Below are positions 1-13,769 of a stretch of 60,000 nucleotides of DNA, piece after piece. The DNA comes from Lingula anatina. Lineage: Eukaryota > Brachiopoda > Lingulata > Lingulida > Lingulidae. The position numbers and the translations under genes were made by a program. The DNA lies in NCBI RefSeq assembly GCF_001039355.2, contig NW_019775969.1:226500-286499 (forward strand), given 5' to 3'. Each line of letters opens with the position of its first letter. Position 1 is the stretch's first letter. The notes beneath the pieces were generated by a model. The model did not search any database. It saw only the letters and a list, made by a program, of their open reading frames with translations, and was not told the origin of the DNA.

Positions 1-3000
1 CTGATAGAGTTCACAAGCTTCCTGAATTTGACTCTAAACCAAGAAAAACAACCACAGTTTGATGTATCTTCCTCTTTTTCTACTTCAACAGTCTCTATGC
101 AATTTTCCTCTGCCTCCACTTCTGCCTCCACCTCCTCCTCCTCTCCCCTCTCTGGTGTTAGTAGAGCACGGGTCTGAGCACTATGCACCATGCGTCTTTT
201 ATAAGTTAGTTTGTTAGTCAAAGCTGAATATGAATATCAAGGAGAAATTATACATAAAAGCAAAGCAAAGAAAAGTTATACCTAGACATACAGACAGAAT
301 ATGAATGTAAGAAATTAAACTTGAATATGTGCGAGCAAAAAAAACTGTTTCAAAGATATATTGTAAGTTTTACAGTAAAGAAAAAGGCAAACTATTGACT
401 ATAATAGAATACTATAGGAGAAAAATACTGAAACATGCAAACATCTAATAGTATTTTGATAAAAGCCAAGAAGGATTACACTAACTGGTAATATCAATTG
501 ACATGCTATCTACACAATGAACCATGAAACTATGCAAAAAAAAAAGGAGAAAAAAGAAAGCAGGAGAAAAAATCCACAACTAAAATGCAGCATGATGACT
601 ACTGAGACAGCTGCCCAATTTTTGTAAACCTTTTTCAGAGGCAACAAGTTGTTAACATGTGCTCATTCGAGATTAAATGACACAATTGGAAGTGAAGAGT
701 ACCACTTACTTCTCCGTGAGAAAGACATTGACCGGAACTTTCTGGCCACTAATGACCCAAGCCCACAGTTCCACAGTGAGCTGACCCTCTTAAAGTGTGG
801 TTTGTATTCTCTAATGGCAACTTCATAGGAGTCCCCTGAACCAATGGAAGTTGTGTCATCTGCTTCCTGAAAACAAAAACCAGGAGAGATAAGGAATTAA
901 CTCAATTCTTCTAAACTCTTGTTACAGACTCTCAGAGAAAGTTATTATAAATGCAGAGATTTAAATAACCTTTTAATAATTATCTACTTTAGCTTAGTTC
1001 ATGTAACTATTGCCACAAAAAATTCTTACCAGTTTTGCAAAATAGTTATCATAAGCAATTACAAATTACAAATAAATGATATGTTTGACATTAATATGTA
1101 CACTGTCAATTCATTAACTGACCCAACTGGAATGTTCTACATCATTGGAAAACCTATATAATTACTTCTTCAGAAAAATATCAGCACCAAGTGATTTAAA
1201 TTGCCTACTGCTAAACTAAACTGCTTGATCTGACATTACTGATCTGTTATATGTATAATATTATCTACATTTATCTATATCAATTCTCACCTGTGTCTTG
1301 TCCCAGTCACTGTACAGCAGCTGTACATGGTCCTCACTACCCACCATCTTACCCAAAATGGCAGTACACCTAGAGACAATATTGGAGGCTTTGCTCAGGC
1401 GAATGATGTAGTATGGAGTATTTCCTTGCAGAATGTTTGCTGGAAAGAAAGAGAGCATAAATGATTTGTGAAAAAAATTTGAAAATGATCTTCACAAAAC
1501 CAAATTTCTCAAGTGCAGCTGAACCACAGGAGCTAAGGGCAAGATACAGCTACTTGGAATTATGGTCAGGATCAAGATTCATCACACAAACAACAAAAAA
1601 TACATATCACATCACACCATGTTAACAAAAGAGGTTTAAAAATGGTGTTCAAAGTGAGAGATCAAAGAAAGAATATATTTCAATCAATCAATCAGTACCT
1701 CCTCCATCTAACTGCTGCTCCAGATCACATATCAATGACTTGGCTGCTAGTCTGTGTATGGTGGCTTCCTGTACACTGGTGGCAGCGGTGGGATCAGTAT
1801 GCTGGGGGATCTCAAACTTCAAGCTATGATAGAAAGGGTCGTCATCTAACTCTCCCTGGAGATAAACTATACCATATGCTGAGCTCTCCAGCTGTAAGTA
1901 AAGATATATAGGTGATCAATTACATTAACCCATGACCTGTATCAAAGTGATATTAAATTACCCTATATTCAAATTGTATTTTCAAATGGTAATGCATGAT
2001 TCCTTGTGCACACAAATAACCTTTAATCACTATGGGTTTGGTAAGCTTCTGTCTAACAGTGGCTATCAGGGTTTGATTATGTATATAACCACAGTACTTA
2101 TATTTAGAAAATGAAAGTAATTTGATCTGCTGAGGGCATGGGCGCAACCATTACATATTTAAAGTAGCTTTTCTTAGTGATAACAAATTCTACACATAAT
2201 CATTACACAACCGGAGTAACATGTTTCACAAAGATCCCAATTACCTTAGTTTTGATGAGTGTATGAACCACCAGAGTGTCCCCTGCCATGAGACTGAGGG
2301 GCAGCCTGTGTGGAGTAGTGTGGATCACAGTGCCCTCTGGGAGCTCCCAGTGTAAGCTTAGGTCACGGACTTCTGGGAGGAGAGCTTTCTTGAAAACTGA
2401 CATCACCTGGAATAATAATAATAATAATAATAATAATATACAACATATCTTTAAACCCATTAGGTGATGACTGAACATGAAAATTACACTCACTCTATCA
2501 ACATAGCGTACATTGAAATTCAAAGTACTGATACCACATTTTATTCCAAGTCAATCATTTTATCTACATATTCTAATCATTTAAAACCTTCCACAATTGT
2601 TATTTAAATAATGTCCACTAAAATATAAAGATGGATTTTCACTAAAATAATATTTACTTTTTTCTTTTTACTTTCAACCTGTAGGCATGAATAGTGATTT
2701 TTTTAACCATTAGCAAAGTGCTTACCTTTTCTTCCAGATTTCTAGTGTCTCTGATCATGTTACAGGTGCCTCCGGTCCCAATGGCTATCTCCTTCAGCAA
2801 TGACTGGTCACCAACATCACCAAGACCAAATACAAAGGTTCTGGCAGATGAAACAAATGTATGTTTAACAAGTGAAATGTAATTCAGCTGAATACAAGCC
2901 ACAAGAAAAAATCCGTAATTTTGTTTCAATTTATGTTTATTTCCACTATACAGCTTGAATGCTGGAAAATCCTCTCATAATTTGTTTTTTATCCTAAATG

Positions 3001-5332
3001 TGAATAATTTTGAAGAATATAGCAATATACCTTCCTCCTAGTGCATGTCTTTGAACCATCTCTTTGACATCCCTCATGATGGTGGCTCCTGCTCCACTGG
3101 TAAGGAGAAACAGCTGGAACAATAATTAATATGTCAGCAATGACAGAAGACTGATACAATATTGAGGCAGCCAAGTAGCGAAAAAAGCAAAAATCTTTAT
3201 ATATAAACAGTTCAAAAATGCACTAAAGTCAGAAGTATCTATCATGATAGTAACAAGTCTTTCTCTGACTGTAGACTTAGCTAGTGTAAAATAGGCAATT
3301 GCAAACATGGCAAAGTTGATCATGATATTATTCTTCAGCAGTGCACATGCTATAAAAGAGTTGCACTTAAATGCAAGCACCTGTCTTGACTTGCCCATCT
3401 TGTCCTGCCTATAGATGTGTTTAAGTGTCCTTAGCAAGGAAGTATTGTCACCCATGTCTGGCTCCACGTCCTCTAAAAATGCCACAGCTTTCTCTAGGGT
3501 AGCTCTGTTGTAGGGTCGACTGCCACTGCAGTGAATAACAACAGAGATACAATATTTCCATAGTAACAACATAAAATTAGAAATCGTGGCAAGAGTTATC
3601 ATATATAACATAATTAATATACCAGAAATAAATACTTGTTCTTAAAGATCAATTATTATAAATGGACATCATCAACTTTATACTTGACAGATGCATATTC
3701 TAATAAATCACTATCAACACAATATTGTCTTATGACATGAAATACCAAAATTCAATAAAAAATTTTAACTTGTTATTCAAAGTTATACAAGGTCAATGAT
3801 CATACCAAATGACAATAAATTATAAACAGTAAAAGGCGTGCAACTTTAAATAGGCCTTACTCAAATCACTAGATAATCCATTTGTCCCTGATTGGGTTAA
3901 AAACCCTAAGGTGTCAGAGGGTCCCTGTACAGGCTCCCCTGTGTAAATGTGTGTGTTAGTGAGTGTGGCCCAGGAGGGGGCAGGGGCTCTATTTGCTCAT
4001 CTGGTGGCATCAGTAAGACAATTCTTTGTTTTATAAAGTATAACCTGTTCAGATTGCATGTTATAACTTTACTTGAATGAGAAAACTGCAATTAAAAATC
4101 CTCCCTTACCCATCAAACAGTGAGTAATAATGGTCACCAAACACCACAACGTTGAAGGTACTGTCCAGAGGCAAACTCTTCAGAAGCAACAGTAAAGATC
4201 TGCGTGCACTAAGGATCTTGTCCCCTGCCATAAAGTCTGAAAATACAAAAAAAAAAAAAAAAAATTCTTTCAACTTACTATACCAGAAACTATTCATTTT
4301 CTAAACATTCATGAATGGGGGAAGGAAGGAAGGTAAAAAAGGAACCTTCCTCACTGTCTGCATTCCCCCGTCTTTCAACCTTCTATACAAAGTTCCACAT
4401 CTTTCTTGCCACACTTTTACTCATAAAAAGGGGAAAATCCTTTAAAAGGATCCAAGTTCATTATAAACATTAATATGTATAAATTACTTCTAGTGCACAA
4501 ATTAAAGTAAGTCACATCTTAGCAAAAGAATTAAATAATAAAGCAACAACTGCAGATTGCCCTATTAATCTGACATTCTCATTCTTTGAATATAAAACTG
4601 TTACAGTACCATCCGTGATACAAAATATTCCACAAAAAACAATTCTTACAGCATCAAATATTGAGCCATACCATGAAATCATGTACAAAAAAACATAACA
4701 TTTTTACTTGAAATAATCTCTTCTGCTAAATTAGAGTGCAGGCAGCTACATTTCATATGAATGTCTGATAAATGCCATTACGCACCATTACAGTGAAGCA
4801 GCTGGCATTCATACAATAATGTACCATGATTTTATTGATCCTTGAAACACTCAGGGAAATTAATATCTCAGGTACCTGAACAATCCACCACAAAGATGAA
4901 CTCAGTGTCTCGTCTTATCTCACTGGTGGGAATCTGTGGACAGAAAGTCAGCATCAGGACATCATGGTACATCACTCCCCCTGAAATTTGTCAGAATTGT
5001 ATGTATAATGCAATTCCTTGGATTGACATGATCAAGACACAACAGAGAAGCTTGCTGGTCTTGCTCTGTTTCTTTTACACATGTACACAATATGTACCAT
5101 GTGTTTCTAAGATCTCTGGAAATACATGACTGTGTAATAATTGTATGTACTCAGCTAAGCATCTGTGAGATCTAAGATCTGTGGCATTATGTAGTACTAC
5201 TGGCTATGAATATGGCAGCTGTGCCAGAATATGAAACTCAGGTCGGCACAAAGTTATTGAATGTAGTAAACTACGTACTTCATGTTAATGGTCCAGAAAT
5301 TTTCATTTTAATTAAAATGCATGTGTTCCCCC

Positions 5333-5421
<89 letters not shown>

Positions 5422-8400
5422 TTACACACACATAAACACACATGTACAGTATCCTGCTCGCAAGCCCTGACCAGAGCTGTGAAACTGATCTGTTTGCTTT
5501 CAGTGACATTCATTTCTGATGATTTCGTATTCGTCACTGCACCTGTGCTGGTAATTTAGTCAATTTACTCAATGAAAAGCTCTAAGCTCATTACAAATTG
5601 GAAATGGCACATCATAGGCAAACCATTGTGCTGTTCCATTTTGAGCCAGAGGCACTGCTTTGTTTGGCAGGAACCCATCTTTCAGATCTCAAAACAGCTA
5701 CAATGTAATTTTATATTATATACAGACAATTGAACAAATTGAATATATTTGCAGTGTTCTATAGTCAAAGCAACAGGGATATGAGAATTGAAGAACATGA
5801 CACAGCAGGAATTTTAAAAGTAAAATGCTACACACTATACTGCAGGAGGCTGTTGCTTTAAGTCAGTACCAAGGAGTTTACACAACTGCAACAAATCGCC
5901 CTTCACAATACAATCCAGCTAAAAAGGTTAATATGTTCACCTTGGTTCTACTACTCCAAGCTACCAAACATTTCAAATTGTTTCCTTTTATTAGTGTTAC
6001 AGGACTAAGTAACAAATTAATAATATCTAAATCAACAGTTGAAAAAATATGTCAAAACAAGTGTAAATGGAACCATACGAAATCTGCAGATGAAAACCTT
6101 ACATTTCGCAGGGTGACCTTTCTCGATGATGATCTTTGGCTGGTGGAGGTTGTAATAGAAGATGAAGATAGACAGCCGTGCAGTCAAAATATTGGTTTTT
6201 AAGAAAGATACCTGAATCAGAAAAACAATATTTCAATATAACCTTTTTTCATATTTGTAAGGAACAGCATAAGTAAAATAGCAAAAGATGTTGGAAAGAA
6301 AATAATAATCTTATGGCGCATTTCTTTCATTTGTGAGATTTTGATTTTCATTCAAACAGTGTGATACTAAATGAAAGTCACTCATGACTAACTTAAAACT
6401 ACACCTTCAGTATTCTGTGCATTGCTCTTCTATACTTCTAGTGTACATTTATAATAGGAAATTTCCAAGGGTGTGGCATTTCTACCTTTGCCTGTGTGAG
6501 GCTACTGTTTAGATATTCTGAAACAATTTCAATTTCTTCTGATCTGACGTCATGAATCTGGTAGGGCCCATCAATGTGGATGGTCAAATCAAAATGTGCC
6601 ATACCTAAAATTTTACAAAATAAACACAATATGGCTTTACATTTATCTCTCAAAATCCATGCATTGCTTAGAAACATTTGCTACATACTTTTTTCGTCAT
6701 TGATTTACACAGACTTCTAGTATGAATCCATATTAAAATGTTAAAATATTGCTATACATTCAAATTGATGAAGATATGGTTGTTCTTTACTCAAGAAAAG
6801 CATTTTTCAAACAACAAAGAACCCCCCTTAAAAAAAAATTATGACTCCCTTTCTTGGCATAATATTCAACTGTTTGCATTAGCATTTTTAACATCTGCCA
6901 TGACTAGGATGATGTTTCATGCTAGCTAACATTTATCAATACTACTTTTTAAACAAATTGGTCTTGGTAAAATGTCATGCCATTTATATAAACCTTTTAT
7001 AAAATATTCCCATTCAAGTCACAGATTTTATCACTTCTTGCAAAATCAAAGAACAATATTTTTCATTTCATCTTTTTTTTTAAATTAAGTAAGGCCAACT
7101 TCTATTTATCATGCCTAGGAAGAAAAAAATAATTAGTGCCATCAAGGCAAAATCATACTGGCAGATAGAAAGATTTAGAAAACTTCAGTGAAATAGCAAA
7201 TTAAAGTGGCCTGAGACTGCTTCTGCCATATTATTCTTGAAGTACGCTTTTTTTAAAATAAAATCAAAAGCTACAGCTGCAATAGTACAACACAAATTTG
7301 TTGAATACATGTGTATGCATGTGCCCTGTATATGTGCATACCAACTCACCCTGTTTAGACAAAGCAGTGTAGCTATTTGGGAGAAGGAAAGATGGTAGAA
7401 GAAACTCAACAGCACCACCATTGCCAGACACGGCCAGAGTCTGGACAGTGGACACTGAGATGACCACCTGCTGTCCACTGGTCACTGATCCAATATGACA
7501 AACAAAACTACCTTTGTACTTCTTCATCTCCAGGATCAGACAGTCCTGTCCAGACTTGGTCAGTCCCTCGCTGCACTGGCCAAGGGCCTGGAATATCAAA
7601 TAATTTTACCTAAATCATATCCTTCTTCCCAATTGACAATAGAATAAATAGCTATTTACTTTAATAAACAAATGATATTTTTGTATTTTATTTATTTTAT
7701 TTTATTTCTTTATTATTTTTTTTTTTTTGAGAGGGGTAGAATGGGCAAGGAAGGAACACTCAAAGAATGAGTCAGTTTTTCAAATCATCATATATAATTC
7801 AACCCAACTATGAGGCAGGTGACTTCTATTCTTCACTCCCTATGCACCCAATTGCTCCTTCTTAAGGTTTCAATCAACATCAGTTCTATAAACAACCACA
7901 CATGGCATCACAGCAGAGAATCAGGCAGACAGCAGTATTGTTCTTACAAAAACCATAGAAAAATGTGCGCAGTGCAATTCAAGCCATGTTATCATTGTGG
8001 TAGACTTGGATTGCTCCCAGTGAACACATTTGTGAAGATCATGATTAGCGCAAATAAAAGCAGTTGCCATGATGCTGCTTTTTTTTTTAAGGGAGGCCAC
8101 TGCACCAACCACATTTAGTAAAGAAACCCAACTTCTACAGGTCTCGCTAAGATATTTCATCTCTGCAGTCCCAGTAACTTAGTAAAAAAGAACATCACTA
8201 AATATTGTAGACTACTCCAATCTGTACATATATATCCAAACTTCTGAGATTTGAAATAATGGAAAAAGGGATAGCACTATTAAAATCTTCCAGTATTACA
8301 CTTTTTTCCTTGTGAGTATCAACCAAATGCAATGTCCCAATTCTAAACTAAAGCAAAAATTGCAGAATATACCAAATTGAATCACATAATTGGTAAAAAG

Positions 8401-11400
8401 GTCATTCTTCATCTTAAACAACAAATTATTTAACACTAACATTTTTCCACGTATTCTTACATCAATTGCAATCAAACAAATTAAATTGCGCCATCTTTTT
8501 AACTGGACTAAAACAGTAATACTTCAATTAACCAGATAAATAAATTTTGAGCATCATGAAAGAAATTCAGCAGTATTGGTAGTTATTAGAAAATTATCAG
8601 CACTTTTCAACAGCCATTAATCTTATAAACACTAATAACAAAATGGGGCTAGACGGTAACCAATAGTTGGAATGATATACAGTATTGATTTTATTTTAAA
8701 TGTCAACAATCTGCTTTCAAAGAGCATAATGTCATGTACTGTTAAGAGCAGAAAACATGTATACCTTAGAGCATCAGATATAAAATATGATGGATTCCTG
8801 ATACATCTGTCTGTGAATAAATCTAAATAAATGTGCCTACGGTAATCATTTTGTTTCCCAGGTACCATGTCCTGTCAACTGAGATGTGCTTGCATGTCTC
8901 ATATGATATATCTGATGACAAATTACACCACTCAGGTGCAAATTAGGTGACATGATATATAAGAGCTGTCATTCTGTGAAGATGACTTCCTCACAGCATG
9001 GGAGTTGAGGTATCATAAAGACGTCACTGTCTCTGCAGTATAGATATATGGTGCAACATATTTGCTAAGAATGCATCTGCTTAAATGAGGATGGAAAATT
9101 ATTTTCACACTGGCTACGAAACTACTATTATACATGAAACCTGACTGTGAAATGTGAGAAATAATCCACATATCAGTACACAGATAAATATCACATTAAA
9201 GACTGACATGAATATATGTTGTCTTGGGGAAGATATCTGAATTATGAACATGATTTTACAAAGGCCACTCTCAATGAATTGTTCATTGGAAAATTTATGG
9301 TTAAACTACCCAGTCTGAAGGCTTTTTACAAGATATTTACATGACAACCTTCAGAGAGTATGTCTATAGTGTGACTTGCAGCAAATTTAGAGGGTATTCA
9401 AGAAAAGAAGCCCTTCCTGATAGTGTACACAATTTATACTGATTCTTTTTTTAATCTCTGTTTAGAGGAAGTGTCCATCCAAATATCTGCAAAGTCCTGG
9501 CAAATGTCCTTTTGCCTTTATATGTCCCTGCATACTGATAACCTTAGGAACAGCCATATAAAATGGGTGGCCAGTCACCAAGACCTCATGAATATATTAC
9601 TGATCACAACAACGATAACATGGACCTTCTGAAAGTCAGGCAAATCTCAACCCACTGTTACTTTTCAAAGACACTGTGTATGGGAACTAGGATAAACAGC
9701 TTCTTTTTACCCTAATATAATATATTCCGAATTGTGATTAAACCCTCATTCTGTCACATACATAGAGGCACTAAATAAATATGACCGAACCTAATTACAC
9801 ATAGAAAATATACATATCACAATTAAAACATATCTGTGTAGTTCGCATCAATAAAATATTAATATTGAGGCGTGCCATGTGGACTATTAGGAATTAATTC
9901 TGTATCTGTTTCAATCAATATCAAGAAGATCAAACCTACACAACTGCTACACATTTATTAACGCTACATGTGGGCACACCCTGTTTTATTTTGCAGCAAA
10001 ATATACATTTTATAAACAGATAGCCTGACAAGACTTATTAGGAGCAAGACAATTAGGGAGTGACCATTTCCTCTGTATACAGCTTGGGGGCAGCATATAG
10101 AGCTATGTGTTGTGTGGCTGAGTAAAAGATTACGGTCACCACTCATTGTTGTATATCCAACAATAATGAGGCACCTTTGGCTCCATCATCATTACCTTTC
10201 TATAGAGCATATTTGTAGTAGTCTAAATGATGTAAACAGTCTGTTATCAGGTTTTTTTCTTTTTTTATGCAGGAAAATGAAAAAAACATAAAAACAACCA
10301 ACTTTAAAAAATTCTTCATTGAATGAGCATGTGCATGTATGACAAAAACCTACCAGTATTCTTTCCTCTACATGTCCCTGGAGGACTTTCCCGTCCCATA
10401 TCGCCTTGAAGTCATACAGACTCCCCGCTGTGCTGTCATCTATGGGAAATGTCACCACTACATTGTCCAGGTTGTCATCTGATGTGTTGACGAAGGTGAG
10501 AGTGCTGTGGATGTCAGCAGCAAAACCCTGCACCTTGGCCTCAACGATGATACTTTCAAGAGTGACTGAAATTTCAAGAACATAAAATAAGTGCCTTGAT
10601 CTTAATACCACTGTGACATGAAAATGAATAAATACTAAAAATTTTTATAAAACACACACACACACACAAAAACACCCTTCAAGACAAAATAGCATCTTCA
10701 ATTTATTTTACAGAGGAAGCATACCTTAGTATGATAAACAAAAAAATGATATTTCTGCCATTTTTTAATGTCTAGCGTTTTCATCCAGAAACAATGTTAT
10801 TGTATGGTCTGTATAGTGATGTGACATTTTTCTCCAGGCCTTCTTAATATAATGAAAGATATGATGGCCTTATGATCCTTTCAGAAGAGGTGGACATCTG
10901 GTTAACAAAATTATTTTTGTGCCAGTTTAAAGCAGTTTAATGCTCTTGATTTTAACAAAGTCTGTACATCAAAACATAGATATCTTTAAGAATACAATGC
11001 CTTCATCTAAAACCAAAATAGTTTTTTACATTCTTCATAAATGAAAAATTAGATAAAGAAAGGATACAAAATGAACTGATTTCATAAATTTCAGTTAACA
11101 TGAAGGAGTCTTTGCTGTCACAAATTTTTTTCAATCATAGCTATTATGAAATGTATTTTGTACCACACTAAAAGAAATTTTATGTTAAATCATGAACGTC
11201 ATTCCTTTTTTTAAAAGGACATGTAAATTTACCCAAGTGGACAAGATATGTTTTTCACAAAAACACAATATAATATAGCACTAAATCACTTCACAATAAA
11301 TACAAATATATTAGCCTCTTACAAAAAGAACTCACTAAATGAAACAGTACAGGTACAACTAAGGTGGTTAGAATAGTAGCCTACCTTGGCCTCCTTTACC

Positions 11401-13469
11401 TGTGCTACTACCATTAACTTCAAAACAATCTTTTTGTACCATTATTACATCCTAACATGAACACACAATGTCTTTCACACTTTAACTACTCCAACAGCTC
11501 ACACAAAATAGAAGCCAAGCAGTTCTAATCCACCGACAAATATTGTACAAACATTGTACAAAGCAAATGTTCCCCTTGACTGTGCACAGTTCCGTCAACA
11601 ATCTCAAGATAACGTTGCACACCGTCCTCCCAACATTCTTTTATGCTGACTTATGTTCATAAAAATAGCCAATAAAGGATTGTTGTACGTAAACAGTCAT
11701 CAGGGATGAGTTGTGAAATGAATGAATGAATGAAAGTGGCACGTGCCTGTCCTGGATCACCAAGTTGACAAAGGGCTCTGTTACATGACACCAGTGGCCT
11801 GTCACACGTGGTTAAGTATTTAACAAGTTTGGTGTTGTCACATTAACTTCAAAGTGTGCATTTATTTAGAGTCTGTCAGGGTACTGCAGTATTATGGTGC
11901 TACCTGGTTTATTGTTACTCATCCGTGTCACTGCTGAAATACATCTCTGTCACTTGATCTCACATTAGAACCAAGAAACTTGCTGTTCAAATGCCTACGG
12001 ATAAAATCAATTATGAATCCTGCCTATTTCTGGAGTGTCTCATATTTTGCTGATATATAATATGATAAATTTAAAGTGATTACACACAGAAGTTCTTCTT
12101 TCAAACATTAGTCTGGGGGGGGGGGGACCAACCCGAAGAAACCATCACAGCCCTGACAGTCTAAATATCTCTGCTTTAAAACTATCCAATATATGTTACA
12201 TACAAAAAATGCAATTTACACTAAAATTACACCTTAAAACATAAAGAAATTAATTCAAAAAGGTAAAATGCAATATCATAATACACCATACTGTGTCTCC
12301 CTTGTTATGATCTCCCACAGATATATTTCAAAGCTCTGTTTCAATCAATAAAGTTCTGGGGATCAAGGCTGTCACATGTGTTTTCAGCTTCTTTGGTTAT
12401 ACACAGAGCACTTTCATAAACCACACAGCTACAACCCACATAAATCATGTATAAGCACCAGAATGCTTCTAATTATGTCTGTTGATATCAATGCAAAATG
12501 AATCTCATAAGCTTAATTTGCAGTAAATGGCTTTGGTCACTTTGGTTTATTATATACTTCAGACATAGCATATTTCTTGCAAAATCTATAAAAGATTGTC
12601 CAAAACTGTTATTATACATTTTTCACCTGTATAAATAGATTAGCTTTCACATTGGGTGAAAATGTACGTTCACCTTTACAACTGAGCCCAAAATGTGTTT
12701 TCCTTCAAATAACCTGTTGCAATTTTTTTCCCTTAAAAAATAGTGATTAAAAATAATTAAAAGAATCACTGTTTATACACAAAAGTATGTTCTAATCTCT
12801 TTATTGAACAGGGTGGCTTTTTATTTTCCCACTGGCTGTACTTCTCTGTGAAATAAATATATATGTTTCAAAATGAAAATAGTAAATAGATTAATATATG
12901 TGGGGTGGCATGGGGGAAACAGAAATGTGGGTATCATAATGTATACCTTGTTTTAAAATGTCAAATTTCCTTTAATCACAATTCATTTAGCCTAGTGAAA
13001 AAACATAATTGGAGGTTAAATGTGCCACACCAGGCATGCAACAGCTAACTGTATTTCACTTCAGACGCTCACTCCAGTGAAAAACTAAGTAGCCAATACC
13101 TGGTCGACAGGGATTAAGTTACAATGGACAAGTGAATCACACAATTATTATGTACCACTTAAGACTCGCTCGAGCATTGTTATCAGATTAAGCCACGCAC
13201 ATGCATACTCGCTGTTTAGAGGCGGCCAATTAATTACAGAAGTTGGGAGACAATTCCGTAATATTTGCAGTAGAATATATCCAGGTGCACAACCATATGA
13301 CCTCTATTTACACATTCGAAACACAACAGCATATCTAAAAAACGAGGGTGTGCCATATTTATTTTCAAGTGGTCCACTTACGCTGAGAACTTTACTTACC
13401 GATAACATTTTTGTCCGTGTCTTGACACGAGATGCGGCTACCACTGCCACCTTGTTGCATCCGTAACAT
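1..13469 (-). CDS. VIT and von Willebrand factor A domain protein, VWA5A/VWA5B-like (3' end off the window)
   Basis: Fifteen exons on the minus strand, in coding order: 13400-13469, 10354-10565, 7350-7587, 6486-6604, 6103-6211, 4876-4980, 4110-4236, 3381-3525, 3031-3113, 2726-2840, 2245-2406, 1699-1891, 1291-1439, 710-866, 1-223 (open at the edge). All borders are GT-AG and phases join, giving about 735 residues so far. The start ATG at 13469 is the first after an in-frame stop. Residues about 23-150 form a VIT domain, as in inter-alpha-trypsin heavy chains and VWA5 proteins. A VWA domain follows at about 275-430, then a VWA5-type C-terminal region with a very acidic Glu-rich stretch (lines 90-180). 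The first exon shows no hydrophobic signal peptide, so a cytoplasmic protein is likely. The usual metal-binding motifs look degenerate (see findings). VWA5A versus VWA5B is not resolved. Confidence 0.9.
2411..2438 (+). repeat. (AAT)n microsatellite
   Basis: About nine AAT units directly next to the acceptor of the VWA5-like exon 2245-2406. Confidence 0.9.
5332..5420 (+). repeat. Compound (CT)n(CA)n microsatellite
   Basis: A CT run followed by a CA run with single interruptions, in an intron of the VWA5-like gene. It produces spurious open frames on both strands. Confidence 0.95.
7588..10353 (-). other. Intron 2 of the VWA5-like gene
   Basis: About 2.8 kb with no exon-like or repeat structure that I can support, apart from AT-rich and homopolymer stretches. 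Confidence 0.7.
10566..13399 (-). other. Intron 1 of the VWA5-like gene
   Basis: About 2.8 kb between the short first coding exon and the VIT exon. It holds a short CA run near 10,650, a GAAT tetranucleotide run near 11,720 and a G-run at 12,115. Nothing else is supported. Long first introns often carry enhancers. Confidence 0.7.
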
Positions 13470-13769
13470 TGAGAATTTTTTGTCTTCTTCTGTGATATTG
13501 CACAAAAAATCAAAATATTGAGCTCGTACTCAAGGGAAACTCTTCGTCTGCACTTTCCATGTTCTACAAATCAGCTTTTGTTCATCTGTTTTCTGTTTAC
13601 TTTGGCTTTTATAACTCACTCTAAAGTGCTTCCATACACTCCGTGTGTTTACATAGGAAATGTCTCCGTGTACGCAAACCTGTGTAGCGAACATCCAGCG
13701 CGTTGGATAGACACTAACGCGTGGAATACCTGTTCTACTTCCGGTGAGAGATATGAAGGCATTACCATT
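13470..13769. promoter_or_regulatory. Shared head-to-head (bidirectional) promoter region
   Basis: The start codon of the VWA5-like gene (13469, minus) and that of DNAJA3 (13770, plus) lie 300 bp apart and point away from each other. Both 5' UTRs and core promoters must therefore fit here or overlap the neighbouring 5' ends, unless upstream noncoding exons exist. The stretch contains CpG sites (around 13,695-13,725) in otherwise CpG-poor DNA and I see no convincing TATA box, as is common for bidirectional housekeeping promoters. The role is inferred from geometry. Confidence 0.6.

Noticed and set aside
5206-5559. Open frames made of Thr-His or Val-Cys runs
   Set aside because: Translations of the CT/CA microsatellite; the same applies near 37,925 and 40,888.
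13518-13769. Upstream in-frame start for DNAJA3 at 13518
   Set aside because: The extra segment overlaps the divergent promoter and adds a hydrophobic stretch unlike the family; ATG at 13770 gives a normal presequence.
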